Source: an uncultured Caulobacterales bacterium (GTDB taxonomy: Bacteria; Pseudomonadota; Alphaproteobacteria; Caulobacterales; Maricaulaceae). Taken from it: DNA of 64,000 bases. Below are positions 56,411 to 63,623 of the stretch, one piece after another (positions within the stretch are counted from its first letter, which is position 1; the number at the start of each line of letters is the position of its first letter). The position numbers and the translations under genes are program-made. The notes below the pieces were generated by a model. It was given only the letters and a program-made list of their open reading frames with translations, did no database searches and had not been told where the DNA came from. Where the stretch lies: positions 124,001-188,000 of the forward strand of contig CALFVT010000009.1 in assembly GCA_937928165.1 (NCBI GenBank), written 5' to 3'.

Positions 56411-57067
56411 TTAAGGCGCAGAGACGCCGGCTTTAAACTGTTTTGATAAGTCTTTGGCGGTGACATTCCCTTTATAAGTCTCACCGTTTAAAATAAAGCT
56501 GGGAACCCCTTGAAGCCCGCCGGCTTCTGCGCGGGCCATTGAGGTCTCTAGCCGGTTGAAATGGCTTTGATCTTCGAAACAGGCGGGAAGGTCTTCTTTC
56601 TTTACGCCCGCGATCTCTAGGGTAGAATCGTAAACCTCAATACCTTTACCCGCTTGCAGTCCGCCAAGAATGTTCTTTTGCTCCGCCATTTGGTGATAGA
56701 TAATATCCATATAGTTTTCTGTCTGGCCGCAATTAGCGATGGTGAATCCAGTGACAGCCACTTGCGCCGGGCCGGTTATAAATTCTCGAAAGACGACCCG
56801 AAGCTCTCCGGTGTCAATCAACTCGCTTTTTAACAGGTCCCATTCTGTTGTGAACCATTGGGAACAATGGGGGCAGGTGACGGAGGCATACATAATAAGT
56901 GTATTGGGCGCGGTATCAGAGCCGATAATATGCTCGCCGGGGGCTTCGAGAAAGGCATAACCATCGTCAAAGGGCACGGCGGCAATAGAATCTGGTACTT
57001 GGGCAGAGATTGTAGGGCTGAGAGTGACAAGACCAGCAGAGAGGAGGGTGAATAAAAAACGGCGCAT
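56411..57067 (-). CDS. periplasmic DsbA-family thiol:disulfide oxidoreductase
   Basis: 218 residues from ATG 57067, chosen because AAGGACT is about 8 nt upstream and the protein then has a standard signal peptide (MRRFLFTLLSAGLVTL, cleavage near residue 22 after ISA). DsbA-like domain with classic redox motif C-P-H-C (Cys65, Cys68) in YASVTCPHCSQW, cis-Pro in GVPSFILNG, and a third Cys in FTIANCGQTEN. Paralogue of the adjacent lipoprotein (same IANC insert, FREF motif) but with the canonical DsbA pair and no lipobox, so soluble periplasmic. Middle of the dciA-dsbA-dsbA-smc minus-strand cluster. Confidence 0.9.
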   Translation of the reverse strand: MRRFLFTLLSAGLVTLSPTISAQVPDSIAAVPFDDGYAFLEAPGEHIIGSDTAPNTLIMYASVTCPHCSQWFTTEWDLLKSELIDTGELRVVFREFITGPAQVAVTGFTIANCGQTENYMDIIYHQMAEQKNILGGLQAGKGIEVYDSTLEIAGVKKEDLPACFEDQSHFNRLETSMARAEAGGLQGVPSFILNGETYKGNVTAKDLSKQFKAGVSAP

Positions 57068-57131
57068 ATATATAGTCCTTATTATCATTATCACTGTCAT
57101 TTTCAGGGTTAGAGGTATGACAGATTATATC

Positions 57132-57797
57132 TTAACGGCGAGTGTATAGCTTTTTTCCAAGTTTTTCGAGGGCGGGACGCAGAGCTTGGTGTTTGAGTTT
57201 TGAAAGATTATCCTCAAGCTGCGCATGTTCACTGGGAGTGAGGCCGCGCTGGGCGGCATATTTTTTAGGAGCGTCTATGGGTGGCTGCTCGCGGTTGCGG
57301 CGGTGAATGACTTTAAGATGAGCAATATCATGCGGGCCGATCGCGGTCTCTATGCGCTGTAAAATCCGCGTGCTATTGGAGGTAATGAGCGCTGCTGCCG
57401 CGCTTGGGGCTTCAATTACGAGTGTCCGCCCGCGTGCGCCGCTGGCAAAACGGGAGGGCTTGCTAACACGGGCAAGTTTATCGCCAACGATCTGCGGCCA
57501 ATGGGGACGCAGGTTCGCCGTGCTGCCGCCGGCTTTTTTAGCAAGAGGTTTAATCAGCTTATTCACCGCACGGGCGGCGCGGGGGGGCGGGCGATATTGC
57601 GCGCGGCCGCGCTGGGTCTCAAGCCAATCGGTCATGCGCGAATTGGCGCTGCGGTGACGCTCACGTTGATTGCGGCCCAATGTTTTATCAAGTGTTTTAT
57701 CAACAGATGCCTTATTGGGCGCATTATTATCGGGCTTAGGCCTATCCATAGCTTGTCTCATGCCGTATTCCCGCCGCAGGGTAAAGTACGGAGCCAT
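57132..57797 (-). CDS. DUF721 family protein, DciA-like
   Basis: Up to 221 residues. The DUF721 core (about 75-165; AVNKLIKPLAKKAGG, HWPQIVGDKLARVSKPSRF, GRTLVIEAPSAAAALI) resembles DciA, the bacterial replicative-helicase loader that replaces DnaC. Basic disordered N-terminus and C-terminal basic tail. Start is uncertain: ATG 57797 has no good ribosome site and lies only 5 bp from the divergent mutY start; ATG 57761 (GGGAA about 8 nt upstream) or 57749 would leave room for promoters. First gene of the minus cluster through smc. Confidence 0.85.
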   Translation of the reverse strand: MAPYFTLRREYGMRQAMDRPKPDNNAPNKASVDKTLDKTLGRNQRERHRSANSRMTDWLETQRGRAQYRPPPRAARAVNKLIKPLAKKAGGSTANLRPHWPQIVGDKLARVSKPSRFASGARGRTLVIEAPSAAAALITSNSTRILQRIETAIGPHDIAHLKVIHRRNREQPPIDAPKKYAAQRGLTPSEHAQLEDNLSKLKHQALRPALEKLGKKLYTRR

Positions 57798-57802
57798 ATA
57801 TC

Positions 57803-58897
57803 TTGGTTAAAATTTGGTCAGATGCGCAGATTAAGACGCTTCGCGCGCAGCTTTTGGACTGGTATGACCGTATGGGCCGAGCCTTGCCGTGGCGGGTGCG
57901 CCCCGAAGACCGCGCAAAAGGACAAATGCCTGACCCTTACGCCGTATGGCTATCGGAGATTATGCTTCAGCAAACGACTGTGCCTCATGCAGCCCCTTAT
58001 TGGGAGAAATTTTTGCGCGAATTTCCAAAAGTGACTGATCTGGCGCAGGCCGACCGAGAGCAAGTTATGGTGATGTGGGCCGGGCTTGGGTATTACGCGC
58101 GGGCACGAAACCTTTATAAATGCGGGCAAGTGATCGCTGATGATTACGGCGGGGTGTTCCCGCAAAGCGAGGCGGAGCTGCTGAGGCTGCCGGGCATTGG
58201 GCCTTATACGGCAGCGGCTATTGCGGGGATTTGTTTTGATGAACCCACAGTGGTGGTCGACGGTAATGTCGAACGGGTCATAAGCCGCATGGCTTGTGTT
58301 GATGTGCCTTTGCCCAAAGGAAAAAAAGAGATCAAAGCCGTGGCCGCGCAAATCGCCGACCCAAAGCGGTCAGGAGATTACTCCCAAGCCCTAATGGATT
58401 TAGGGGCGACAGTCTGCACGCCGCGCAGCCCGAAATGCCATATCTGTGTCTGGGCGGATTTTTGTACTGCCCATAAACGAGGGGAGGAAGAACGCTATCC
58501 GAAAAAGCTCAAGAAAAAACCCTTGCCGAAGCGCTGCGGCGTTGTCTTTGTGCTGCGCGGCGCGGGACATGTGCTGTTAAGGCAGCGGCCTGATGAGGGC
58601 TTGCTTGGGGGCATGGTGGATTTTCCGGGGACTGAATGGACAAATTCGCCGCCAGACTCGATGTTAAACTATGCTCCTCATTCGGCTGATTGGGCCCGCG
58701 CCCCGCAGCAAGTTGTTCACGTCTTCACCCATTTTGAATTGACGCTGGATATTTATACGGCGGATGTGGGTGACCTTGACGTGCTGAAAATGGCCGCATC
58801 AAAAGCGGATGATTTATTCATTGAAGCCGAGGCAAAACTGAAAACCCTCGCCCTGCCAAGTGTCATGCAAAAAGTCTGGCGCAGTGTTTTGGGTTAG
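57803..58897 (+). CDS. mutY: A/G-specific adenine glycosylase
   Basis: 364-residue DNA glycosylase removing A opposite 8-oxoguanine. TTG 57803 is the only plausible start because a stop lies in frame at 57782-57784. Helix-hairpin-helix LPGIGPYTAAAIAG (about 129-142), catalytic Glu52 (SEIMLQQTTV) and Asp153 (VVDGNVERV), and a 4Fe-4S cluster with Cys205, 212, 215, 221 (C-x6-C-x2-C-x5-C) are all present. The C-terminal NUDIX-like domain (about 245-360; VFVLRGAGHVLLRQRPDEGLLGGM) recognises 8-oxoG. Divergent from the DciA-like gene. Confidence 0.96.
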   Translation: MVKIWSDAQIKTLRAQLLDWYDRMGRALPWRVRPEDRAKGQMPDPYAVWLSEIMLQQTTVPHAAPYWEKFLREFPKVTDLAQADREQVMVMWAGLGYYARARNLYKCGQVIADDYGGVFPQSEAELLRLPGIGPYTAAAIAGICFDEPTVVVDGNVERVISRMACVDVPLPKGKKEIKAVAAQIADPKRSGDYSQALMDLGATVCTPRSPKCHICVWADFCTAHKRGEEERYPKKLKKKPLPKRCGVVFVLRGAGHVLLRQRPDEGLLGGMVDFPGTEWTNSPPDSMLNYAPHSADWARAPQQVVHVFTHFELTLDIYTADVGDLDVLKMAASKADDLFIEAEAKLKTLALPSVMQKVWRSVLG

Positions 58898-58947
58898 TTT
58901 TGGATTATTAATTTGCTATGCTCAAACTCTGACTTGTAAAAGTAAAT

Positions 58948-59048
58948 AGATTCCCGCTTTCGCGGGAATGGACGGATCTTTATGGTTTTAGCTCATTCAA
59001 TTTAGCATCATCACTTTCTCCCGTACATTCCCGCGTAGGCGGGAATCT
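58948..59048. repeat. palindromic repeat unit 1 (dRS3/REP-like)
   Basis: A 101-bp unit bounded by AGATTCCCGC and GCGGGAATCT, themselves inverted. Each end is a short hairpin: ATTCCCGCTTTCGCGGGAAT on the left and ATTCCCGCGTAGGCGGGAAT on the right, both fitting ATTCCC-N8-GGGAAT. The core (TTATGGTTTTAGCTCATTC and on) is not palindromic. No reading frame of note. Confidence 0.85.
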
Positions 59049-59072
59049 CTCGCATAGGTGTTTCGGTGTTAT

Positions 59073-59174
59073 AGATTCCCGCTTTCGCGGGAATGGACGG
59101 AGTTTTATGGTTCTAGCTCATTCAATTTAGCATCATCACCTTCCCCCGTGCAGTCCCGCGAAGGCGGGAATTTC
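59073..59174. repeat. palindromic repeat unit 2 (dRS3/REP-like)
   Basis: Direct copy of unit 1 after a 24-bp unrelated spacer. By my count about nine mismatches in 101 bp, roughly 91% identity. The left end hairpin is identical; the right end reads AGTCCCGCGAAGGCGGGAAT, one base off the 20-bp pattern. Confidence 0.85.
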
Positions 59175-59231
59175 TAGATTGGAGCTTTTGACGCCTTGCA
59201 TCCCCGCCGTAATACATCCCTGTGAAAACAT

Positions 59232-59371
59232 GGACGGGAATGGACGGAGTTTTATGGTTTTGGATAATTCAATCTCATCTTAAATGGGAGTTGAATATAC
59301 TGTGTTTCGGTTCATTTAATTCGGCACTTAACATCCCTATCCACCGTGCATTCCCGCGAAAGCGGGAATCT
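59232..59371. repeat. degenerate repeat unit 3
   Basis: Diverged relative: left part GGGAATGGACGGAGTTTTATGG matches the units (degenerate left hairpin), followed by about 45 bp not found in units 1 and 2, then a recognisable core (CATTTAATTCGGCACTTAACATC) and an intact right hairpin ATTCCCGCGAAAGCGGGAAT (59350-59369). Together the 58898-59483 gap of 586 bp contains these repeats and no gene I can support. Confidence 0.65.
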
Positions 59372-59483
59372 ATTGCATGCGTTAACCTGCATAATTTCCT
59401 CTCATAATCTCATTCCGTATAAAAACAGAGCGGCGGGTGAGTTTGGCCTTTTAAAACAGGGGCGCAAGGCTTATGGCTCGGTT

Positions 59484-60713
59484 ATGAAACTTGATCCTAA
59501 AACTCATGCTTGGCTGACTGATGATGCGGCGCAAAGCTTGTTTGCGGCCTTTCCAGACGGGAGCCTTCGCTTTGTCGGCGGCTGTGTGCGTAATGCGCTT
59601 TTGGGGCATGAGGCGGGCGATATTGATCTGGCCGTACAGCTTGAACCGCCTGTGGTCATGGCGGCGCTCACGGGCGCGGGGATACGCTATGTTGAAACAG
59701 GTCTGGCCCATGGTACACTAACGGCGGTGATCAAAGGCGTGCCCTATGAGATCACATCTTTACGCCGCGATGTGGAAACCGATGGCCGCCGCGCTGTTGT
59801 GAGTTTTACAAAAGATTGGGCCGAGGATGCCCAGCGCCGCGACCTCACAATCAATGCCCTCTACGCGGATATGTCGGGGCAAATATTTGACCCTTGCGGT
59901 GAGGGGATAGGCGACATTCAGGCGGGCCGCCTTCGTTTTGTTGGAGAGGCGCAGGCCCGTATCCGTGAAGATTATCTCCGGCTTTTGCGCTATTTTCGTT
60001 TCACCGCATGGTATGGAGGCGATAAGCCTTTGGATAAAGATGCGCTTTCAGCGGCGCGGGATTTGCAATTTGGCCTTAAAACCCTCTCTGCAGAACGGGT
60101 ATGGGCGGAGCTTAAGAAATTACTGACTGCGCCCGACCCGTCCCGCGCTGTTCGAATTATGGGGCAAAACGGAATTTTAGACACGCTTCTGCCCGAAGCG
60201 AGTAATAGTGATGGTCTTGATCTTTACACGGCCCTAGAGCGCCGCGAAGGCTTTGCGCCTGACCCCCTCCTGCGGCTTATGGCGATGAGCGCTCGCGATT
60301 CCTTGCAAATTAGGCGGCTTACCGAGCGGCTTAAAATGTCCAAGGCAGAGGCGGCGCGGCTACGGGGCTGGGCAGATGATGGCTCGGCCCTTGATCCTTA
60401 TGCGGATGAGCGCGAGACATTTCAGACGTTTTACAAAGCGGGGAAAGAGGCCATTATTGACCGCGCGCGCATCCGCGCTGCCGGAGAACCAGATGTGATT
60501 AAATCCGCCCACTGGATAAGCTTTGCGGATAAGGCGGCGAATTGGATAAGGCCGGAGTTTCCGCTGACGGGTAAAGACCTAAAAGCGGCAGGCGTTGAAC
60601 CCGGCCCCGCCATGGGGCGAGCGATGAAAGCTCTTGAAGCGCTCTGGCTGCGATCGGGCTTTATGGCGGATAAGGATAAGCTCTTAACGGCGCTCAAAAT
60701 GTTTGGTATGTAA
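59484..60713 (+). CDS. cca: CCA tRNA nucleotidyltransferase
   Basis: 409-residue class II nucleotidyltransferase/poly(A) polymerase family protein that builds or repairs tRNA 3'-CCA. Start ATG 59484 gives MKLDPKTHAWLTDD; the frame extends upstream into repeat unit 3, which would translate as an artefactual leader. Motifs: RFVGGCVRNALLG (about 29-41), catalytic DID (Asp46, Asp48), RRDLTINALYAD (about 119-130) and REDYLRLLRYFRFTAWYG. Full length. TerB-like and cutA genes follow closely (26 and 2 bp). Confidence 0.94.
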   Translation: MKLDPKTHAWLTDDAAQSLFAAFPDGSLRFVGGCVRNALLGHEAGDIDLAVQLEPPVVMAALTGAGIRYVETGLAHGTLTAVIKGVPYEITSLRRDVETDGRRAVVSFTKDWAEDAQRRDLTINALYADMSGQIFDPCGEGIGDIQAGRLRFVGEAQARIREDYLRLLRYFRFTAWYGGDKPLDKDALSAARDLQFGLKTLSAERVWAELKKLLTAPDPSRAVRIMGQNGILDTLLPEASNSDGLDLYTALERREGFAPDPLLRLMAMSARDSLQIRRLTERLKMSKAEAARLRGWADDGSALDPYADERETFQTFYKAGKEAIIDRARIRAAGEPDVIKSAHWISFADKAANWIRPEFPLTGKDLKAAGVEPGPAMGRAMKALEALWLRSGFMADKDKLLTALKMFGM

Positions 60714-60739
60714 AGAACAATATAAAAGATGGGGGATTT

Positions 60740-61267
60740 ATGCATTTTGTTATTGGAGTATTAATCGCCATTGCGAGCCTGATATATTGGCTAGGTATGG
60801 CTTCAAGGGGCGCGCGTGAAATTGGAAGCTTGGCGAGTGATGTAAAAAACATGCCGCGGCGCCGCCGGTTTCAAAAAAATGCCGCCAAAGAAGCCCTTGA
60901 TGTTATTAATGATCCTGTGGATGCAGCCATCATTTTAATGATCGCTGTGGCCCGCTCTGATCGGGACGGTAGAGTATCCGACGCGGAAGATACTATGATT
61001 TGTACGCTATTAGAAGAGACAATGCAGCGGCCTAAAGACGAAGCGGCGGATTTACTCCTTCAGCTTAAGGCCTTGACGAGCCAAGTTACTTTGCAAGATA
61101 CGCTTTTGTTTCGCATGATTGATGTGCTGCGAGGCCAGATTTCACCGGATGAATCCGCTGAACTCGCGGCTATGATGGAACAAGTCGCGCAATGTGAAGG
61201 CCCCGCGAGCTTGGACCAAACAGAGATTATACGCCGCTTTAAAGAGCGTATGGGCATTGGCGGTTAA
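60740..61267 (+). CDS. TerB-like helical protein with N-terminal membrane anchor
   Basis: 175 residues. One N-terminal membrane helix (FVIGVLIAIASLIYWLGMA), a basic stretch (PRRRRFQKN), then an all-helical TerB-like domain (about 50-170) with AVARSDRDGRVSDAEDTMI, the acidic loop of TerB/DjlA-type folds that may bind metal. Tellurite-resistance naming is historical; role here is unknown. GGGGGATTT precedes the ATG. Two bp upstream of cutA, so likely one transcript cca-terB-cutA. Confidence 0.75.
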   Translation: MHFVIGVLIAIASLIYWLGMASRGAREIGSLASDVKNMPRRRRFQKNAAKEALDVINDPVDAAIILMIAVARSDRDGRVSDAEDTMICTLLEETMQRPKDEAADLLLQLKALTSQVTLQDTLLFRMIDVLRGQISPDESAELAAMMEQVAQCEGPASLDQTEIIRRFKERMGIGG

Positions 61268-61269
61268 TT

Positions 61270-61590
61270 ATGACGGCTCTGCTCTTGGTCACAACAAGCT
61301 GCGCTGATAGTGCGCAGGCGGAGGCGTTGGCGGCGTATATTATTGACATGCGCTTGGCGGCTTGCGTGCAGGTGACGCAGGTTGCCTCCCATTATATATG
61401 GGAGGGGCAGCGTCAAACGGCGCAAGAATTTAAACTGGAATTTAAATCGCTGCCTGCTTTGCGGGCGCAGATCGAAGCGGCTATTTCAGATGCCCATAGT
61501 TATGAGTTGCCGGAGATTGTTTTTATGCCTGTTTCCGCAAGCGCGGCTTATGCAAAATGGGTTAAAACAGCCGTAAAACCTATGCTATAG
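61270..61590 (+). CDS. cutA: CutA1 divalent ion tolerance protein
   Basis: 106-residue CutA1, a ferredoxin-like trimeric protein related to PII. Signature: TTSCADSAQAEALA, RLAACVQVTQVASHYIWEGQ (about 30-49) and HSYELPEIVFMPV. Small and complete. Cytoplasmic; roles in copper tolerance and other processes are debated. Its last 11 bp overlap the end of the convergent protease-like gene. Confidence 0.94.
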   Translation: MTALLLVTTSCADSAQAEALAAYIIDMRLAACVQVTQVASHYIWEGQRQTAQEFKLEFKSLPALRAQIEAAISDAHSYELPEIVFMPVSASAAYAKWVKTAVKPML

Positions 61591-62218
61591 CGCCGCCTGA
61601 GATGGCCTCCCACACGGCGGAGAGGGCGGTGAAATCACAGCTTTCATCCGGGTCTTGGTCGCGGTCAAGATTGGCAGGACTATTGCGGGTAATAATAATG
61701 CCGAGGGTTTCGCCGGTCTCAAGGGAGCGGACGCGCCCGCCGCTCATGCCTGTCACAACAGGTTCATCAGGCGTATCAATATGCATAATCCATGTGCCCG
61801 GGGCGCGCTGGAAATATACTTTACCGCGGCGCTGCTCAAGGTGGCGGGAGCCTGCGGGGAAGCCTTCGGCCATCACCGCTTCGCCTTCACGGGGCGGGCG
61901 GGGCTGGCGCGCAGGGAGGCGGCATCCGATTAAAGCCGCATCAAACCCGTTTGGCCATTTAATAAGCTTACCAGATGCAAAAGGCGGTATATGGTCTTGT
62001 GCCTCTGTCATGCAATGCCCCGCCGTTATCCAGCCTCCCCAATGGGGAAAGAAACTGGCATAGCATTGAAAACGGCCTGTATTATAAAAATGGCGGCGAA
62101 CTTGACCTTTTGTGGTGGCTGGGGCCGGGCGGGGTCTCGAGGTTTGAGGGGCACTGACCTGCGGGATTGACACCGTATCAGAGCGGGGTTTTAGGCGGCT
62201 AAATAATGTTTTCCACAT
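61580..62218 (-). CDS. trypsin-like serine protease domain protein
   Basis: 212 residues. A chymotrypsin-fold triad can be placed: His68 in GGWITAGHCMTE, Asp93 in GFDAALIG, Ser159 in VVTGMSGGRV (oxyanion G-x-S-G-G). A basic Pro/Thr-rich linker (about 12-40) replaces a signal peptide; the N-terminus MWKTLFSRLKPR is not hydrophobic enough for secretion, so it may be cytoplasmic or use another route. Closest to compact trypsin-like proteins of bacteria or phages; no assigned family name. Isolated, convergent with cutA with an 11-bp overlap. Substrate unknown. Confidence 0.65.
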   Translation of the reverse strand: MWKTLFSRLKPRSDTVSIPQVSAPQTSRPRPAPATTKGQVRRHFYNTGRFQCYASFFPHWGGWITAGHCMTEAQDHIPPFASGKLIKWPNGFDAALIGCRLPARQPRPPREGEAVMAEGFPAGSRHLEQRRGKVYFQRAPGTWIMHIDTPDEPVVTGMSGGRVRSLETGETLGIIITRNSPANLDRDQDPDESCDFTALSAVWEAISGGAIA

Positions 62219-62366
62219 AAAGACCTCTCCCCATATTATTATTTAACCTGCAGAATTGTAATAAACTTACAATGTTATCATTAAGCCCGCAGGGAGGCAG
62301 CTTGACTTTCAACCCTGCCTCGCAGCACTATGATGCCAAATGAGTTAGGTTATTTATAGGTGAGAT

Positions 62367-62921
62367 ATGCGGCAATTCAAATGGATAATTACGGGATTGG
62401 CGGCTTTGGTAATGATGGCGGGTTGTAGCGCGAATTATACATCGAAAGCGCCGCAAGCTTATTTCTCCCCGCTCAGTCAAACCCGGCCTATCCCGCGCCA
62501 TATTTCAGGGGAGCCTATGCCTTTTTTTGCTGGTGATGATGCAAAAGCTGATTTGCAATCCACGTTCGCTGCGGCGCAGATAAGCGGTAAGAAACCGCTG
62601 ATTATTATGGGCGCAAATTGGTGCCATGATAGCCGCGCTCTTGCGGCCCATTTTGAAACCCCGCGCTTTGCCGCCTTAATAGAACATCATTATCAGCCCG
62701 TATATATTGATGTGGGGATGAAAAACCGGAATCTCGATATTGCGCGGCGCTTTGGCTATAATTCTATTGATGGAACCCCAACGGTTATTATTTTATCAGA
62801 TGATCAAACCTTCTTAAACCAGAAGACAGCGCCGACATGGCGTAATGCGGCGAGCCGAAGTGCTGATGATGTTTACGCTTATTTTCGCTATTTTTCCCAA
62901 GAAAATGCTCGGGCAGAATAG
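62367..62921 (+). CDS. thioredoxin-fold lipoprotein with single active-site Cys
   Basis: 184 residues with a type II signal peptide and lipobox MAGC (Cys20). Thioredoxin-like domain (about 65-180): strand KKPLIIMGANWCHDSRALAAHF carries one active-site Cys (Cys86) with Ser where the resolving Cys would be (C-H-D-S), then VYIDVGMKN and cis-Pro region DGTPTVIIL. A CxxS site cannot form the usual disulfide, so a role in mixed disulfides, isomerisation or binding is more likely than oxidation. Membrane-anchored in the envelope. No clear partner nearby. Confidence 0.75.
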   Translation: MRQFKWIITGLAALVMMAGCSANYTSKAPQAYFSPLSQTRPIPRHISGEPMPFFAGDDAKADLQSTFAAAQISGKKPLIIMGANWCHDSRALAAHFETPRFAALIEHHYQPVYIDVGMKNRNLDIARRFGYNSIDGTPTVIILSDDQTFLNQKTAPTWRNAASRSADDVYAYFRYFSQENARAE

Positions 62922-63051
62922 CGCAACATTATGAAACTTTATGGGTGAAAAATAGCATTATTCACCTAAAAACTGTCGAGCACCAGACAATAGCGCACTA
63001 TATTTCTTAAAGGTGATAGTTTAATCTCCTTAAAAAATTAAAGGAAGTTAT

Positions 63052-63471
63052 ATGTCTGCTATTTTACATCTTGCTATTCCGGCCGGTGATTTAAAACATA
63101 CGGTGAAATTCTACACGGATGTTCTCGGCTGTACCTTGGGCAATAGTGAAGAAGGCCGCTGGGTTGACGTTAATTTTTGGGGTAATGAGCTGACTTTACA
63201 CCAAAGCGAGGAGCAACTGCCGAATGTGCGTCATGATGTTGATATGGGCGCTGTGCTTGTACCGCATTTTGGTATTCATCTGACTCAAAGCGATTTTGAT
63301 GCGGTTAAATCCCGTATCGCAGATGCGGGGCTTAGCTATATTGATGAGCCATATCGCCGCTTTAAAGGGGATAAATATGAGCAAGAAACTTTCTTCATTG
63401 CTGACCCGAATAATAATGTTTTAGAAATTAAAACCATGAAAAATCCTGAGGTCTTATTTCTGACGGAATAA
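63052..63471 (+). CDS. VOC family (glyoxalase-like) protein
   Basis: 139-residue vicinal oxygen chelate protein. Two beta-alpha-beta-beta-beta modules: ILHLAIPAGDLKHTVKFYTDVLGCTLG at the start and LSYIDEPYRRF...FFIADPNNNVLEIKT at the end. Candidate metal ligands His6, His in VLVPHFGIHL and Glu in VLEIKT are positioned as usual. Could be a glyoxalase, dioxygenase-like or resistance protein; the family is too broad to choose. AAGGAAG precedes the ATG. Single gene with an inverted repeat downstream. Confidence 0.85.
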   Translation: MSAILHLAIPAGDLKHTVKFYTDVLGCTLGNSEEGRWVDVNFWGNELTLHQSEEQLPNVRHDVDMGAVLVPHFGIHLTQSDFDAVKSRIADAGLSYIDEPYRRFKGDKYEQETFFIADPNNNVLEIKTMKNPEVLFLTE

Positions 63472-63501
63472 GACGCCAAAACAAAGCGCGTGAATCAATA
63501 A

Positions 63502-63535
63502 AAGGCAGTCATTCTAAATCAATATTGACTGCCTT
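63502..63535. terminator. hairpin after VOC gene
   Basis: AAGGCAGTCA (63502-63511) pairs perfectly with TGACTGCCTT (63526-63535) around a 14-nt AT-rich loop. On the + strand AAAG follows instead of a T-run, while on the minus strand TTTTATTG follows. It may still mark transcript ends. Confidence 0.4.
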
Positions 63536-63623
63536 AAAGTTATAGCTGTCATTGCAGGCTATTCATTGAACCCGCAGTCCCTTTGAGGCTTGCGTTCTAA
63601 ACTCCACGCTTTATGGAGCGTGC

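Noticed and set aside
58948-59371. CRISPR array
   Set aside because: Units are about 100 bp with only a 24-bp spacer between the two good copies, the hairpin ends differ, and there are no cas genes or short regularly spaced repeats.
62944-62966. Terminator after the thioredoxin-like lipoprotein
   Set aside because: GGTGAA/TTCACC inverted repeat has only six pairs, an 11-nt loop and no T-run.
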